Below, in pieces: positions 11,807 to 24,922 of a stretch of 64,000 nt of DNA; within the stretch, counting starts at the first letter, position 1; every line of letters starts with the position of its first letter. Under the pieces are notes generated by a model, which was not told where the DNA came from, ran no database searches, and saw only the letters and a program-made list of their open reading frames with translations. The DNA lies in NCBI GenBank assembly GCA_014925825.1, contig JACGCK010000164.1:1-64000 (forward strand), written 5' to 3'. The position numbers and the translations under genes are program-made. This stretch comes from Pholiota molesta. Its lineage: Eukaryota; Basidiomycota; Agaricomycetes; Agaricales; Strophariaceae.

Positions 11807-14800
11807 TCAACTAACAACCTTTTTCAACCCACTCGCCGCCTTGAATGAAGCCAATACACGGCCGTTATACACGACATTAACCGGCCTCTGCCTCACATTT
11901 TTGCCTGCATCCACAGTGAAAGTCGCACCCGTAAGCTTGCCCTTGCTCCATTTGACGTCCACCGTTATCCCCCCTCGGACGCGTGCGCCCCGGATGGATC
12001 CCGAAGGCCATTGTGCTGGAAGAGCTGGCAGGAGGGTGATGGCGAGCGGAGAAGTGATGCTAGCTACGTCGGGGGCTTGTAGGAGACCGTTCTGCGATGG
12101 TGGGTAGGGTTGTTAATTTAGCCTGGAGGGATTAAGTGCGAAATTAAGCGCTCACCATGACCGCCGCCGGGAACCCGAAGTTAGCGTCGATTTGGAAGAT
12201 CGGGTTCGGGTCGAAGGGGTTGTACAAGCTGAACAAATTAGGCCCGAAGTTCTCGCTCATCGCATACTAAAGAAATAAAAATGCAGATCGTATACCATCA
12301 GCAAAACACATAAAACATCCCAAAACAAAAATATGAAAATTCACCGAAAGTTCATGATAAAACATCGAGCTGTTCCCAAACTGCGCCCACGCCGCCGAGC
12401 GCCACGCCTTCTCCCACCCAGAATCCGCATCGGGGCCCGTTCCATTTCCTCTATGGATGAGACTGACCTCCGCCGCATCCAGTATTTGGGTCTTTGAATA
12501 CCCCTTCGCCGGCCCTGTGCCCTGTACAGAAGCATCGAAGTTGGCGATGGCGTATCCCGGATACAGGCCAACAAGGTGCGAGAGGTGGCGGTGGGTATCG
12601 GTTGGGGAGTCTTGGTCGACTTTCCATTCTAAATAATGGAGGCATCGAGGATCAGATAGGAGCACGAGCGGACGATTTGAGGAATATGGATGAAGAACGA
12701 ACCTTGGAGCTGGCCCCATGAACCGACTTTGAGGCCTTTATCCATCTGTGCTCTTTTAGCGCGTACCTCTATAATCACGTACGCATATCGATTAGAGCGA
12801 TTTGAGGGCCGAGATAAACGATCTATGCATACCAGCAAGGAAAGCGGTATCAGTGTCGCCAGATGCTGCGAACCCCTTTTCGACAGCGTTGAAGAGCTGC
12901 CATATCATCTGCTGTGCATGAGCACACCCTTATAACAAATTGATAAGAATTTCAGGCTGCAAGTTCGATGCATATCCATGTACGCACCGAAGGTTATAGG
13001 CACCTGTTCCGGCGAGTTGCATGGGTTAACCACCAGCGTAGAGTCATTGAAGCTGAGATCTGGGATCAGTTTATCGAGATGGAAGCTGGCAACGCCCTTC
13101 ATGTATGTACATCATTTCACGAATTAAATGATCCATTACTGGGATGGACGATGAAGAGGCAACATACCTTGACGAGCGGCCAGCCTTGCGTCTTCCACCA
13201 GTTAACGTCGTTGGTATAGTCAAAATGGTCCCAGACGTTGAACATCTAGCATGTAGAGCTATTTGTGAGCGCACATTCTCACAAAAATATAAATTCAGCA
13301 TACCATCCAAACAGCGGATTCTGCAGTGCCATTCATCTATCAGTATATCCCTTTATTTACAACCCAACAAAACATTGCATACCCGGATAATTGGCCCATT
13401 CCGCGGTATTGCCGCCTCCCTTCATTCCGGTGTGGCCAAAGATCTACAAAGAGAAACTTCAGCTTCTGGGTACCTTGCCTCGATTAAAAAGCTTACGTTC
13501 ATCTGTAAAACGAGAAATTCCATCAGGTTACATGTACTTGGCGACCAAGCGTTGCAGAGAACAAACCTCATTATGAGTTACCCAACCACGAGTGATGTTG
13601 TAGAGAACCTGGGCGGTATACGCTCCACGAGGAGCCCATGTTTTCTACACCACGTTGAGGTTTAATGTTAACTGTGGAGCAGAGATATATGCGACGGGAT
13701 AGGCGTACTTCGAAATAATCAAAGAGAGGCAGTGTCAACTGACTCAGTCCCGTCATTTCTGCGATCCAATAGTTCATTTGAATGTTGATATTCGAGTCTG
13801 CAATCATCAATAAATTCCGACGGCGGACTGAAGAATAAATCAATTCTTACGATAATCTATAGTAAAAGAAATCAGATATATATCAACCCAGCTAACAACA
13901 AATGAGAACTTACCAGCACTCCACGCATTCGACACCCCATTCGCCCACTTGCCCTGAAGATTCGCCGGAAGTAATCCCCTCGAGCTGCTCGCCAGCATAT
14001 ACCGCCCATAATTAAACAGCACCCAATCCAAATATGCGTTCGTACTCGCCGCCCCATCCACCTCATACTTCCCCTTCAACACATCCGTCGGCTGCGTGAG
14101 GTCGGGCGTCTGCCCCAGATCCAGCGCGAAAGACGCGGAGAGCACGCTCTGGACGTCGGCGGTGTGCTGCGCGAGGAGGGCGGCGTAGTCCGCGAGCACG
14201 GTGCCCGGGGAGGTGGACGCGGGGAGCTGCTGGAGCTTGGCGACGGGGTCGGTGCCGCGGAAGCTGAAGTTGTGCGCGGCGTCGCCGGCGTCCATGTCAT
14301 ATTCCGTGTCGCCTACCCATGCGATCCATGCATCGTGCACCTGCCCCGCCGAAGCAGAGGAGCTGGAGGGCAGGTGGATCGTCCCATTCGGAGGGGACCC
14401 GGACGCCACCGGCTGTTGTATGCATTGGAACTGCGCCGCTGGCGAGCTGGAGAAGGCGCGGAAGATGAACGCGTACGCCATGCCTGGGGGCGACGTCGAC
14501 ACGAAGCCTTCGACAAGTAAAGTGTTTTGACCCATGCAGGTGATGTTGGGCGCGGGGAGTCCGGAATTCTGTGCGATGGAGAAAGCGTAGGTAATGTCCG
14601 GGAGGGGCTCGGCGTTGGTGGTGGTTATGTGCTCGACGCAGGCATGCGTGGGGTTGGAACAGAAGGTCGTCCTAATTGAATAAATATCGCAAGGGTGGAT
14701 TGTAAGCGTTGAAGTATGGGACGAGATTTATGGGAACATGATTTTTTGTTGGCTTACCGAAGGAGGTTGGTGCCGTTTTGCGTCCAGGACGTTCCGGCGA

Positions 14801-15567
14801 GGCCTTGATCTAGGTCCAGCCATCGGTTGTAGTTCGTAACTGCGCCAGTGATACCGAGTGTGGATAAAAGGTTCCCTGCACCGGCATAGGAGCCTAGTAT
14901 GAGGACCAACAATCAGTGTTGTGTTCTTACATAAGAATGAAGTCTCAGGTGTACCATATTGGCCAGCGTCAGTTGCAAGGTCTTCGATATCTGCACATTA
15001 TAACGTGAAGCTGACATTGAGGTATTGTAGGTTGGAAATAGGAAGGCGAGGACTGACTGTCGATATCTCCTGTCGGGCTTTGGAATATCGAAGCGCGAAT
15101 CTGTTGCATAGCTTGAGCAGTCGCAGCTTGCTCTGATGGCTGCTTGTTGCCACCGTTGTATGTCTAAATCCAAGATATTTCGTAATAAATATGCCGTCGC
15201 CAGACGAACATGAGCAGCATACCGGGTCGGCGAACGGACCACCAGACCATAGGGACTCGATATTCAGTTGCGTAGTCTCCTGCTGGGTATTTCCAGGGAC
15301 CATCGCTGCAGCACAGAGCCATTAACATCGTAAATAAGACGCACATTGATGGCCATAGAAAACAGAAAACTCACCAGCGAGATAGCCATTCCCCACCGGA
15401 AGCCATTCGCGCGACCATACGCCACCAGGCTGCGTGTACCAGAGACCGTTTCCGGATTTCGGAAAGCCCGCGGGTGCGGCAGCGAGGATCGTCGTAGAAT
15501 AGGACAGGATCGACAAGAGTCGCGCGAGCTGCATGAATGCATGCGCTGTCCACTGCATCGCGGTCAA
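11807..15567 (-). CDS. Secreted glycoside hydrolase family 95 alpha-L-fucosidase
   Basis: GH95 enzymes are inverting exo-hydrolases that remove terminal alpha-1,2-linked L-fucose, or L-galactose in some members, from glycans such as xyloglucan side chains. The protein starts with a hydrophobic leader ([19 protein letters not shown]...), so secretion is likely. Next come the N-terminal GH95 signature [22 protein letters not shown] and [15 protein letters not shown]. The catalytic (alpha/alpha)6 region has [21 protein letters not shown], then [16 protein letters not shown] with the Asn-x-Asn pair of the family. Further on are [15 protein letters not shown] and [14 protein letters not shown] with the conserved Asp. 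A beta-sandwich tail ends at the TGA at 11809-11807. There are roughly a dozen or more exons with short introns, only partly placed. I saw no frame break in the segments I translated. Confidence 0.85.
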
Positions 15568-16008
15568 GCTATGGCAGCAAAAGTGTTCCGTTGCCCACAG
15601 GGCGAGAGCCCGTGTTGCATTATAAGGAGTTGACGAGTGAGATCTCTAGGCCAAGCGGGGTCCACATGATAGCCTCGAGCCGCTAGACGCGACGAAGAAG
15701 TCAGAAGCGTTGGCACTCGGCCGCCAAAACGTTCCAATGTGACCTGCGAGCAGTCGCGGCTCCTCAGGCTGATGCGGTGGTGCTGCATAGTCGCATTCAA
15801 CCTCCGCCGGCGTTAACGGTCCGCGCTGACGGCTCCGCGTGAAAAGAAGAAATCTGAGCGAAACGGTTGAGACTCATGGTCAAACGGAATTGAAATGATT
15901 TTTGCGGGAAAATAGAGGACATTCTCCGGCGCTTGTTCGGAGGTTATACTTTATAACCTTTAGCTGTCTTATTTCAAACCAAGGGTACAAGTCATAACAA
16001 CATCGTAA
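15568..16008. other. Upstream region of GH95 and of tRNA-Gly
   Basis: No coding gene. This should contain the GH95 promoter (read leftward) and the short 5' flank of the tRNA gene. A short perfect palindrome at 15942-15958 is listed separately. Confidence 0.5.
15942..15958. repeat. Short perfect inverted repeat upstream of the tRNA
   Basis: GGTTATA and TATAACC flank a 3-nt CTT loop, about 50 bp upstream of the tRNA gene. It is AT-rich and may simply serve as a TATA-like element for polymerase III. No other function is claimed. Confidence 0.5.
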
Positions 16009-16094
16009 GCATTAATGGGGTAGTGGTAACCTGGGTCGTTGCCATCTTGAGCAGAAAGCTCGACCCGCCGGGGGTTCGATTCCCTCTTAATGCA
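16009..16094 (+). tRNA. tRNA-Gly(GCC) with a 15-nt intron
   Basis: A complete cloverleaf can be folded by eye. The acceptor stem GCATTAA/TTAATGC is perfect, with discriminator A at 16094. The D-arm contains GGTAGTGGTAACC. The anticodon stem is GGTCG/CGACC with loop TTGCCA-intron-T. The T-arm is GGGGG-TTCGATT-CCCTC. The anticodon GCC is at 16041-16043. The intron occupies 16045-16059, one base 3' of the anticodon, the canonical position for eukaryotic tRNA introns. Without the intron the loop is the standard 7 nt. Confidence 0.9.
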
Positions 16095-16813
16095 TCGCTT
16101 CATTGATTTTATTGGCATTAATTCTTTTTTACCCAATTTTTCCTCCCAACAGTGCATAGTCAACAAGACTAATTTTGACTCTTGGCTCGAGAGAGTTCTG
16201 ATTCTTTTTCATGTACTTACTTTTAATTGCTTTGCATGAAATTTGAAATCTGAGCTCGTGGTCCTCGACGGAAGACACACAAGCAGGTATCTAACCTAGA
16301 AATGCTCAGACATAGATTTTTGAATCCTCTCATCGAGCCATGCGTTGGAAAGAGTGAGAATGCTAACTGCAGCTGTCTTGGATCCTGGGACTTGGAACGA
16401 GTATTACTGATTTATCACTCAAAAAATTCCGTTAAAGAAGATGTAATTGAGGATTGACCCCACTTGATCGTACTTTTTTATACTGTAAATACGATGAGGG
16501 TGGACTATTGTAGGGAGGAAGGGACAGAGTCGGAATGGACAATGTCTTGGGGACCAAAAAGAAATACGATGAGAATCCAGTTACATACTACAAAAGGCAA
16601 CAATCCGGCAACCTTTGCTGTCCGGGGAGCCTTGAAGATACCACTAGCATTTGAGTATGTAGCATATCGATTTTTAGTCTGGCATATGCTGAAGGCCGCT
16701 AGCGTGATCTGATTCATCAGGATCCGAAAATGGTGCTCAAAATGTCGATTTGGAAGGCCGGATGTGAGGTCATGATGCATGAACAGCTGTACTTTCTCTC
16801 AAGATCACTATCC

Positions 16814-16896
16814 AAGGCAGTCATGCTGATGATACAGACGTGTCGTAGGATGTAAAGGCAGTCATGATGATGATACAGACATCTCGTAGGATGTAA
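16814..16896. repeat. Two-copy tandem repeat, period 41 bp
   Basis: The block beginning AAGGCAGTCATG and ending GTAGGATGTAA occurs at 16814-16855 and again at 16855-16896 with a few substitutions. It is a simple local duplication in non-coding DNA. Confidence 0.75.
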
Positions 16897-17039
16897 GTGC
16901 TTTCACGCGTACAGGCTCCGGTACCGAAATTGCTGTATAATCTTCCTGAGGCCAGATGTAAGCCTGGGGCCTTACGACGTTTCCCCCAAACCTTAATTCA
17001 CCTGGATCACCTGACCACAACATAAAAATCCCGTTTCCA

Positions 17040-17131
17040 CCTTTATTGCTCCTCCTCTTCTGAACGAGCAATAAAGGTGTGTAGCTACTGTCTCTCTCAT
17101 GTATTTCTCCTCTTCTGAACGAGCAATAAAG
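17040..17131. repeat. Nested inverted and direct repeats (GAGCAATAAAG)
   Basis: A perfect 12-bp inverted repeat (CCTTTATTGCTC at 17040-17051, GAGCAATAAAGG at 17066-17077) overlaps a 25-bp direct repeat. The direct repeat contains CTTCTGAACGAGCAATAAAG and lies at 17052-17076 and 17107-17131. The AATAAA words inside could act as polyadenylation signals, but no gene ending here is recognised. Confidence 0.7.
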
Positions 17132-19072
17132 ATACAACATTATCCTGTCTATCTGCGCTACTGAGTGAAGGGCACCATTACACGGCGCCCTTACACCAGA
17201 GGTTCAAATCAACCAAATGGAAGCAAGTCCTTGCGGCACTAAACGTACTTGTGGCAGAATCTCTTTTACGCTTTGCAAATTGAATGAGGCCATGTTAACC
17301 TGTGAGTGAAGACAAATTTCTTTGCCTATGACGTAGATCACGACTCCGAAAAGCCCATCCATACTCACTACATTTCTTCTATCCCGCCACCGAACCACCG
17401 CCGTATCGCCAGCTTTTAAGGTCCAGGCATGCAGCAAACACCCGAGATGCCCAGGATATTATACGAATCACTCCGTCGACGACATATCCTGCATCCTCGA
17501 TGAAGCAATTTTCGCCAGATTAAGTATCGTTCGTTTGAACGCCAAACTTGGCGTGTTGATTTGGTGTAATTTTTAGCGAAGCAAGCCGCAGGCAATGATA
17601 CAACATACGGATAACACTTGTTGGAATAAAAATTGGGGGAGTTGATCATTCAATGCCCTTGCGAGCGAAATTTGATTGTGTGGATACTAGTAGCACACAG
17701 AAGGCACATAAATTTGATCAAACGTAATCGAAAATGCCTGTTGCCCGTGGCGTAGTAGACGCATACTAGTGCAAGCCTTTGAATTCACCGACGTGCAGCT
17801 AGGCTTATCGAGCATCAAATGTTGAATGTCGAACGGGCTTTTCGTTCCTTTTTCCCGTTCAATTGTGCCACCGACCGACAGTGACACGCCCAATGACGTT
17901 GACAGCGCCCGATCTCAAGGACGCCCTAGGTGGCTTTTGGGAAAGATTTCTTAATATGGGACTCGCAAGTAACAGGCACCAATAGCAGGACCCCGGAACC
18001 ACTACTACCAATCTCAGCCACCAGGGCTTCCAAATCTGGAAAGTGGGACTCTGTGCGGCGCAAGCGACGCACGTCCTGCCCCAGTCCTGCCTCGAGCTTC
18101 CACGTTTACAACATATAGAAGCTCTACAGACACACTCAAGTCATATGGGCAAGATCGACGTTTTCTCAGGCCGAGGAAAGAACAGACTTTGGATACCGTT
18201 GTCTGCCTGCTGGACGTCATACTATCATCATACTATTCATTCCAAATTTATTTCCACCATTAACCTTCGTACTCTTCCCACCGATTTCCCCAATCACTTA
18301 CCAATTGTCGGTGATGCCCATTGCCAGATCAGAAAATGCAGTTTCACATAACGAAAGCAACCATATGTGTCTGACATCGAAAGCTTGTCTGACTAAACGT
18401 GGGGTTTTGGAGGCTGCAAAAATGAACTGACATCTTCCGTGCAACGGGAAATACCGTCATCCAAAGAGCACAGAACAGAGCATAATTACGCATTGCATAG
18501 AAGGCGTTTATGATGGTCATATGACAACAAGGACCAGTGTAGTGCACGCACCTCGACGTTAAGGCGAGGTTTCGGGGATGAAGTAGTCCATGAAGATATA
18601 TTAGATGTAGCAACTCCTAGACGTATTATGCAAAGCAGGTCTATAAAATGGATGAATGAATGTAACTAAGTACGTATGGGTGATTATGAAATGGAATGGT
18701 CCGAATAGAAGAATGAACAAAGCGTGTATGGGCTGGGAGCTCCAAAGGAAATATAATAATGGAAGCTCTAACAGCTCTAGTGCCGAAAGCAATGAAGTGA
18801 AGGAGAATCTTCTGACAAACAGTGTAGTAAACCCTTACGAAAAGTACAGTATATCGGAGGTCCTGGTAGGACGAAGTCTAAGTGGGTAAATACGAGGGGA
18901 ATAAGAAGAGTTGCTACGGGTATGGGTATGTATGTAGGTATGCAATACGGAAGTGCAAAGTCTGGAAAGAAAAGGCATCAAAGCAGCAAGGTAACAACGG
19001 CTATACCAGGAGTAGGAGTAAGAATCGTTTGTTCGTGAGCAACTGTCATTCGAAGAATCCGAGGAAAGCAAT

Positions 19073-22000
19073 TTAGTACGAGAACACCATAAGCCATGGG
19101 TTTAACACAATCTAGAAGTCATCAAAACGTTGATGAGCGACCGCGGAACAGTAAATGCAGTGAGAAATTAGAACGTACAGGGAACAAGATATGGCATGCA
19201 ACAGACAATCTAACGATAGCCATGACGAATGAGCGAAGTTAATAGTGGAGTCGCAGTGATGCGCGCAGTGTAGTGCTTACGAGAGGGGCAAAATCACAGC
19301 CCACGCAGACCCGTCGATCCTCCACACGAAGGGCACCAGGGGCGTGGAAATGATAATCATTGCGGCCATAATGATCACAGATGCAAGCAATGGGAACCAG
19401 AATCTAAACATGCGCAAAGCGCCAAATGTCAATGTCCATCAACGTCAGAGAGAAAAAATACACGCACCGCCTGGCGATCTTGGGAATTTCTTTGAAAAAG
19501 TTGGAGCGCTCCACTTCTTTGACGGTAGCAGACCACTGGATGTCGTAGGAGAACAAATGTGCGAGGATCGCCTGCGTGACCGGAATGGAGAGTCCGCCGA
19601 AAAAGAAGAAGCTAGTGCAAAGTAGAAAGATACCAGAATTAAGAGATTAACTCGAAAGTGTTTACGCATGGCGCTGTGAACAATGCCTCGCGAGGGGCCG
19701 ACTTACAAGAATGGTATCCACATCAAGTTCTCAAAGAACGCGTAGAGCTACAAGAAAAGCCAATCAGTCAATGCACGAAGCTTCAGATGCAGCGAGCAAG
19801 GGCGAGCGGGAGAAGTCAACCAAGCTCGGGGTCCTAGTCATATCTCTCCAACACGCACCAATTTCTTATGTCCGAGACGATACTCAAGGAGCGTATACCC
19901 GATAGTACCAGACCCCCAGAACACGACCGTGGTGGCGAGGAAGATCTCGAAACTGTGCATGAAGAACCCGTCCACTGGAAATTGGAAGCCCAGCAGCACG
20001 TAATTGATGAGCGATATCGTTATCGACGCAGCGATACCGTCTGATAATACAAAGAGAAAATGTAATCAGTACGCGAGGAAATGAAGACAAAAATCGAAGG
20101 AGTGCTGAGTCTGCGGGAGGGGAGGAAGCGCGGCGCGCCGGGACGGACGAGGCTCCGGGACGCCAGTGGATAAGAGATGAAGACCGGATGGGGGACGGCG
20201 GTGACAAGGGATAAGAAACTGCGCACTCACAGTACGAGAACATGTCTAGGAAACGCGCAGGCAAAGCAAAATCGTCAGTTCATTCCGTTCGCCGAGACAG
20301 CCAGCGATAGCGAAGCAAGACGTACACGACATCATCGAAATCTTGTAATGCAGCGGCGCCTTCGACCAGAGGAACGTGTGGATCTGGGGATTAATGGGAC
20401 CCCGGCGCCACCATTGTACGAGAGGGTTGAACAGCAGCTCATTGCACCCATACGAGTATTTTTGCCACCGGTTCAGCTCGTCGTCCACGCTGAGCGACAC
20501 GCCCTCCTTGAATCCGCCCTTGGCGTATGTCGCCCATCTGTAGAGTGCCATTAAAGGATCGATCAAGGGACACGTGAGACTCGGAGATACGATGTATGAA
20601 AGTAAATCGACGCACCGTACGATGTATCCCTTGAGAATCAGCCTGAGCGCCATATCGAAATCCTCAGAGACGTTCGTATCGGACCAGATTTTTTCCGTGC
20701 CATCCACCGGATCAACGAAAGCCGCGTCCTGGATGGCCCGCCAACGGAGGAACGCATTGTGACCCATGAACGGCGCAACTTCGCCATTAGCACAAGCTAA
20801 AACAGAGAGTGAGAATGACTGCGAAAAAAAAATTGGAGATAGGACCTACAGATGGAGATACACCTGTTAATCCTCCTGGTAAAGTACGAAATACCGTTCT
20901 CGAAATAATGATGCGCGACTTGCATAACATCTGCACCGCACACCCCATCAGCACCATCCCCAAAACACCAAAAACAAAACCCAAAAAAAGAGGAGGCACA
21001 ACAACGCACCCGACTCATGCTGGATAATCGCCACCGTCGGACTCGCCCGCATCTCCCGCGCCGCGTCCCGCAGACAGTCCTCCGGCACGACCGTGTCCGA
21101 GTCCACGATCAGCACGATCTCCCCGACGCGCGTCGCGCGCCCGTTCGCCGCCCATGGGCGCCACCGCCGCCCGCTCTCCTCCCACACCTCCTCGATCGCC
21201 AGCCCCAGCGCGCGCTCCTCCAGGTCCGCGTCGCCGAGCCCCGCGAGCCCCGGCGCGGCGTCCCCCGCCGCGCCCGTGCCGTGCCCCCACACCACGCTCT
21301 CGTCGCCGTCGCGGTTCTGGTACTGGATCCCGTACGCGACGGGCTCCGCCGCGGGCGGGTGGTGCGCCGCGTCCGTGGTCGTCGACGCGGAGAGCGACGT
21401 GCGGAGGGTGCTGGGGTGCGGCGGCTGGTGCGGGTGCTGGGGGTGCGCGAGCAGCGCAGCGAGGTGCTTCTCCATCTTCAGCGAGAGCGCCAGCGCGTAG
21501 TTCATGTTCGACGCCTTCTTGAACCGCCCCGCGCGCTTGAACCCGTCCGCGGCGGCGTCGTGCTTCGGGCGCGCGACCCAGCCGATGTTGTGGTTCGCGT
21601 AGAACGCGAGGCGCTCGTCCCGCTCGGCCGGGGGGAGCACGCGCAGGCCGTCGTCGTTGACAAATATCGTCGACGTGCCGCCTTGGCGCGCGTATGTTTG
21701 CATCGCCTTCTTCAACGAGCGGATGGACGGGGCCCTGCAGTACCAATAAATTTAAGAATAAAAGACACCAACGAATGAGAAGAAAAAAGACACGCACAAA
21801 ACAGCTTCCAGACTTTCCTTGTACACCGGCATCTGAATCGTGATATGCGGCAGGTTATTATCCACCATCTTATTCGGCCTCGGGCGCGTGGCGGAGTAAT
21901 ACTTCGAGTTCTTGTGGTAGTGCGCTATCGGCCCGACCATCATCGTTACGTTTTGAACGATCTGGAGCGTGAAGAACTGTGTGCCCACACCAAAAAAATG

Positions 22001-24922
22001 TTCAAGTTAGTCGTCAAATGGAGGGAGGATGAAGAAGAGGGTACGCACGAGAGAAACACAGTACAACAGAGGGATCACCGCGCACAACGCGAAGCGCGTA
22101 AAGTCCCCGTCCAGGACCCATTCCATAAGGAGCGTGCGCAACGCATTTCCCACAAAGACTGCCAAAACAAAACAAAAAATTCCCATTAGCATTCCCATTT
22201 CACGCCCTCCCCATACACCCCCACCAAGAAGAATAGAAAGAAAGAAAATCACGCACCCAACGCAAGCCCCGCCGCGAGCCCATTATACAGCGGCGCATAC
22301 AACCTCACCGGGCGCCGCCCCTCCCCGCCCAGCGCCTCCACATCCATATCCAGCTCCAGATCCATCTCCAGCGCCTCCCCCTCCCCGCCGGGCACGCGCA
22401 CCGGCACCGGCACGCGCCGCCCATACCACGTCCGCTTATACCTTCGCATTGTCGCGCCGCCCACCGCGGCCCCCACCCGCCCCTTCTCGCTGTCCCCGGC
22501 CGGCTCCGCAGCTTCTCCCGCGCCATCTCCTCCGCGCCGTCCTCGCCGTACACCCGCCCCTGCTCGCCGTACAACCCCCGCAAGCCGAGCCGCCCGCTGC
22601 GCATGCTGCCGACGCCCGCGTGCGCCGCGGCGGCGGCGGCGAGCGGCGCCGTGCCCTCCGCGCCGCTGGACGAGTGGTCCCCGACGCTCGCGGGCGCGGA
22701 GGCGGTCGTGCTCGCGGAGAGCAGCGACGTCGTTCCTGCGCCGGCGGGGCGCGCGCGCCAGAGCAGCTTGATCAGGCGCTCCTCGACGTCCTGGCAGAGC
22801 GGCACGATGCGGTCGAGCGCCTCCGCCCAGATGACCATCACGCGCTCGTCGCGCTGGTGGTTGGTCGGACGCAGGGAGTGTGAATTAGATCAGGGAGTAT
22901 GAATGAGATTAGAGTAGAGTAGATTAGAACGCGGTTCGGGCGGCGGAGGGCAGGGGGGACGTACGATGAACGCAGCGCACTGCTCCTTGTCCGCCTGCGG
23001 GAGCAGGAGCATCGTGTCCAGGATCTGGATGCGCGTCTCCGCGTCGACGTAGATGCTGCGCTCGTCCGGCGCACTGTAGCATGCATCCCAACCAGTCCCA
23101 ACCCCACGCAAACGTCCCGGAAACCCACCAAGTCCATGTAGGCACGTGCCGCAAGGTCAATGAAATCCAAATGAAATCGACAAAAGCGCACAATCGCCGC
23201 CGTAGCAGAGATCCAGAAGGCATGGTCCAGCGCAGAAGGCCAGAAGCCAAGCAGACGGGGAATGAACGCGGGATCAGCCGGCGCAACGACGCAACAAGGG
23301 GGATCACATCGCACGTCCGAGGCCGTGGACGGACAACGGCGGAGGCACGTTGCCGTGCAGTAGTTCACGTTCGCGCGGCCGTGGGGGGCGTGTAGCGGTC
23401 GTTGGTTGGCAAGTAGCGGCGCGTTCGGCGTCCAAGCAGTCCGGGCAGGGACAGAGTCCAGGGCAGACAGACAGACAGACAGACGGACAGTCGCCGCGGT
23501 CGTTGGCGTCGGATTGGACATGGCCATAAAAGGGAATAGGTCGTTAGATTGTTCGTTGTCAGTGGGACATAGGGGGCCAAAGTGCACGTTTATTAAATTC
23601 CGTATTAGGTGTTGGCACGGCGTGGCGTGGCGTGAAATGGCACGGTAGATGTGGCAGGTCGCGGCGGGCGAAATCGAAGTTGTCGAACGCAGAAGTGCGG
23701 GTTTCGGAGCCGAATATTTGAGGGCGGGGGAGATGCACCACGATAGCGGGAAGAGGAGAAATATATATAAAAAGAGTAAAGGAATTCGTCAGCATGCGTC
23801 CAACATATACATGGCACTCGAACCAGAATGAGATTAAGCAATGAAGAGTGGAGATGAAAGGAGGAAAGGGGACGAATCAGGATCCCGAAGGAACACCTCA
23901 AGTGGGAAATAAGATGAACGCGATATAAAAAAAGAAGATTAGAAAGGCGAGGCGAAATGAATTCGCGCTGCATCCACACACGCTGGCTAACACGCTGACA
24001 CGCGGGCGACATGCCTAGAAGTAGTCAAAACACTCTGGCATGACACACACACGAAAGACCGACAGACGTTAGAGATACCACGAACATATGTGCGACGGCG
24101 CGGATGGAGCGCTGGATGGCTGGAGAGCGCATCCACACACACGCGCGCCTTCGGTGTCAACAGAGCCGCCTGCACCTCATAGCCATGGGATCATCACGGC
24201 AAATTGTACGGGAACATCCAAATCGGATGTCGAGATCACCGAAGCACCATAGCATGGGAAAATGGGCGCCTGCACTTTTTGACATGTTTTTTGTGTTCGT
24301 CATAGGGCGCGTCATAAATGACACTGGACGACGCGGCGCGCGGTGTTATCGTTGGCGATTTGGTAAAGGGTGCAGCGGCGTGGGTGCATGGGGTAGGAGG
24401 CGTGGCGTCGTGTGGTGCGTAGTTACGAAAAAAGGAAAGAAGAAAAGAAAAATGGACGAAAACAGTACGAACAAGACCAGGCAAGACAAAGTTGTCCTGA
24501 GATTGGACAAGGGGAAATAAGGAATCGGGGAGAGGGACTCACACTTCAGCGAGGGCTGCGTGCACGGCGGCGCTGCGCACCTTTACGGCGACGACGGGGT
24601 TGAGAGCAGAAACGGCGGTCTCGAAAGGCTCAAGGGACGCGGTCTCGTATGGGAAGACGCGGAATTCGGGAGTACCAGTCGTCGATGCTGAATATATGCG
24701 TAATAATAAAAAGCCACGAAAAGAATCCAACGAAAGAAAAATCAAGCAAACAAGTCAGTCATCTGAGCTGCACACGAGCAGTATCAGATAGAGAAACAGA
24801 CCTTCGCTGACGCGAAGGGCGACACCAGAGGAGATGTTCTCCTCATTGGGGCGGAACCAGGCGTCGCCCTGGGTTTGGCGGAAGAGCCAGTGGAGAAGGG
24901 CGTCGTTGCGGTCGTAGTCCAT
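19073..24922 (-). CDS. Processive glycosyltransferase family 2 membrane protein
   Basis: A polytopic membrane GT2 of the cellulose/hyaluronan/chitin-synthase type, probably making a cell-surface polysaccharide. The product is unknown. It starts MDYDRNDALLHWLFRQTQGDAWF at 24922 (exon 1 24922-24802; exon 2 24687-24543; exon 3 23073-22965). A middle segment has membrane helices. The GT core has MPVYKESLEAV near 21800, the DxD-type VDSDTVV near 21110, and NVSEDFDMALRL near 20660. The processive R-W motif RWQKYSYG is near 20460. The C-terminal part has more membrane segments, for example the exon reading FWFPLLASVIMIAAMIII near 19400. The last exon, 19111-19073, encodes IVLNPWLMVFSY before the stop. 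The length is about 900 aa, and not every internal exon boundary was fixed. The intron between exons 2 and 3 is 1469 nt. The gene is divergently arranged with the GH16 gene. Confidence 0.85.

Larger units (their letters stand above)
16095..19072. other. Gene-poor region between the tRNA and the GT2 gene
   Basis: Nearly 3 kb without a supportable gene on either strand. The frames are short, without motifs or credible intron chains. Short tandem and inverted repeats near 16.8 and 17.05 kb are listed separately. The right end contains the 3' flank of the GT2 gene. Confidence 0.5.

Noticed and set aside
16095..19072. CRISPR-like or regularly spaced repeats near 17 kb
   Set aside because: Only two-copy local duplications; eukaryotic context.
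21015..21797. Long open frames on both strands inside the GC-rich core of the GT2 gene
   Set aside because: They are high-GC shadow frames of the real minus-strand exon (MKKAMQTYARQGG... with VDSDTVV), with Arg/Pro/Ala-rich compositions and no motifs.
22029..22883. A 284-codon plus-strand frame opposite the GT2 N-terminal half
   Set aside because: Pro/Arg/His-rich low-complexity translation in antisense to credible exons; no family features.
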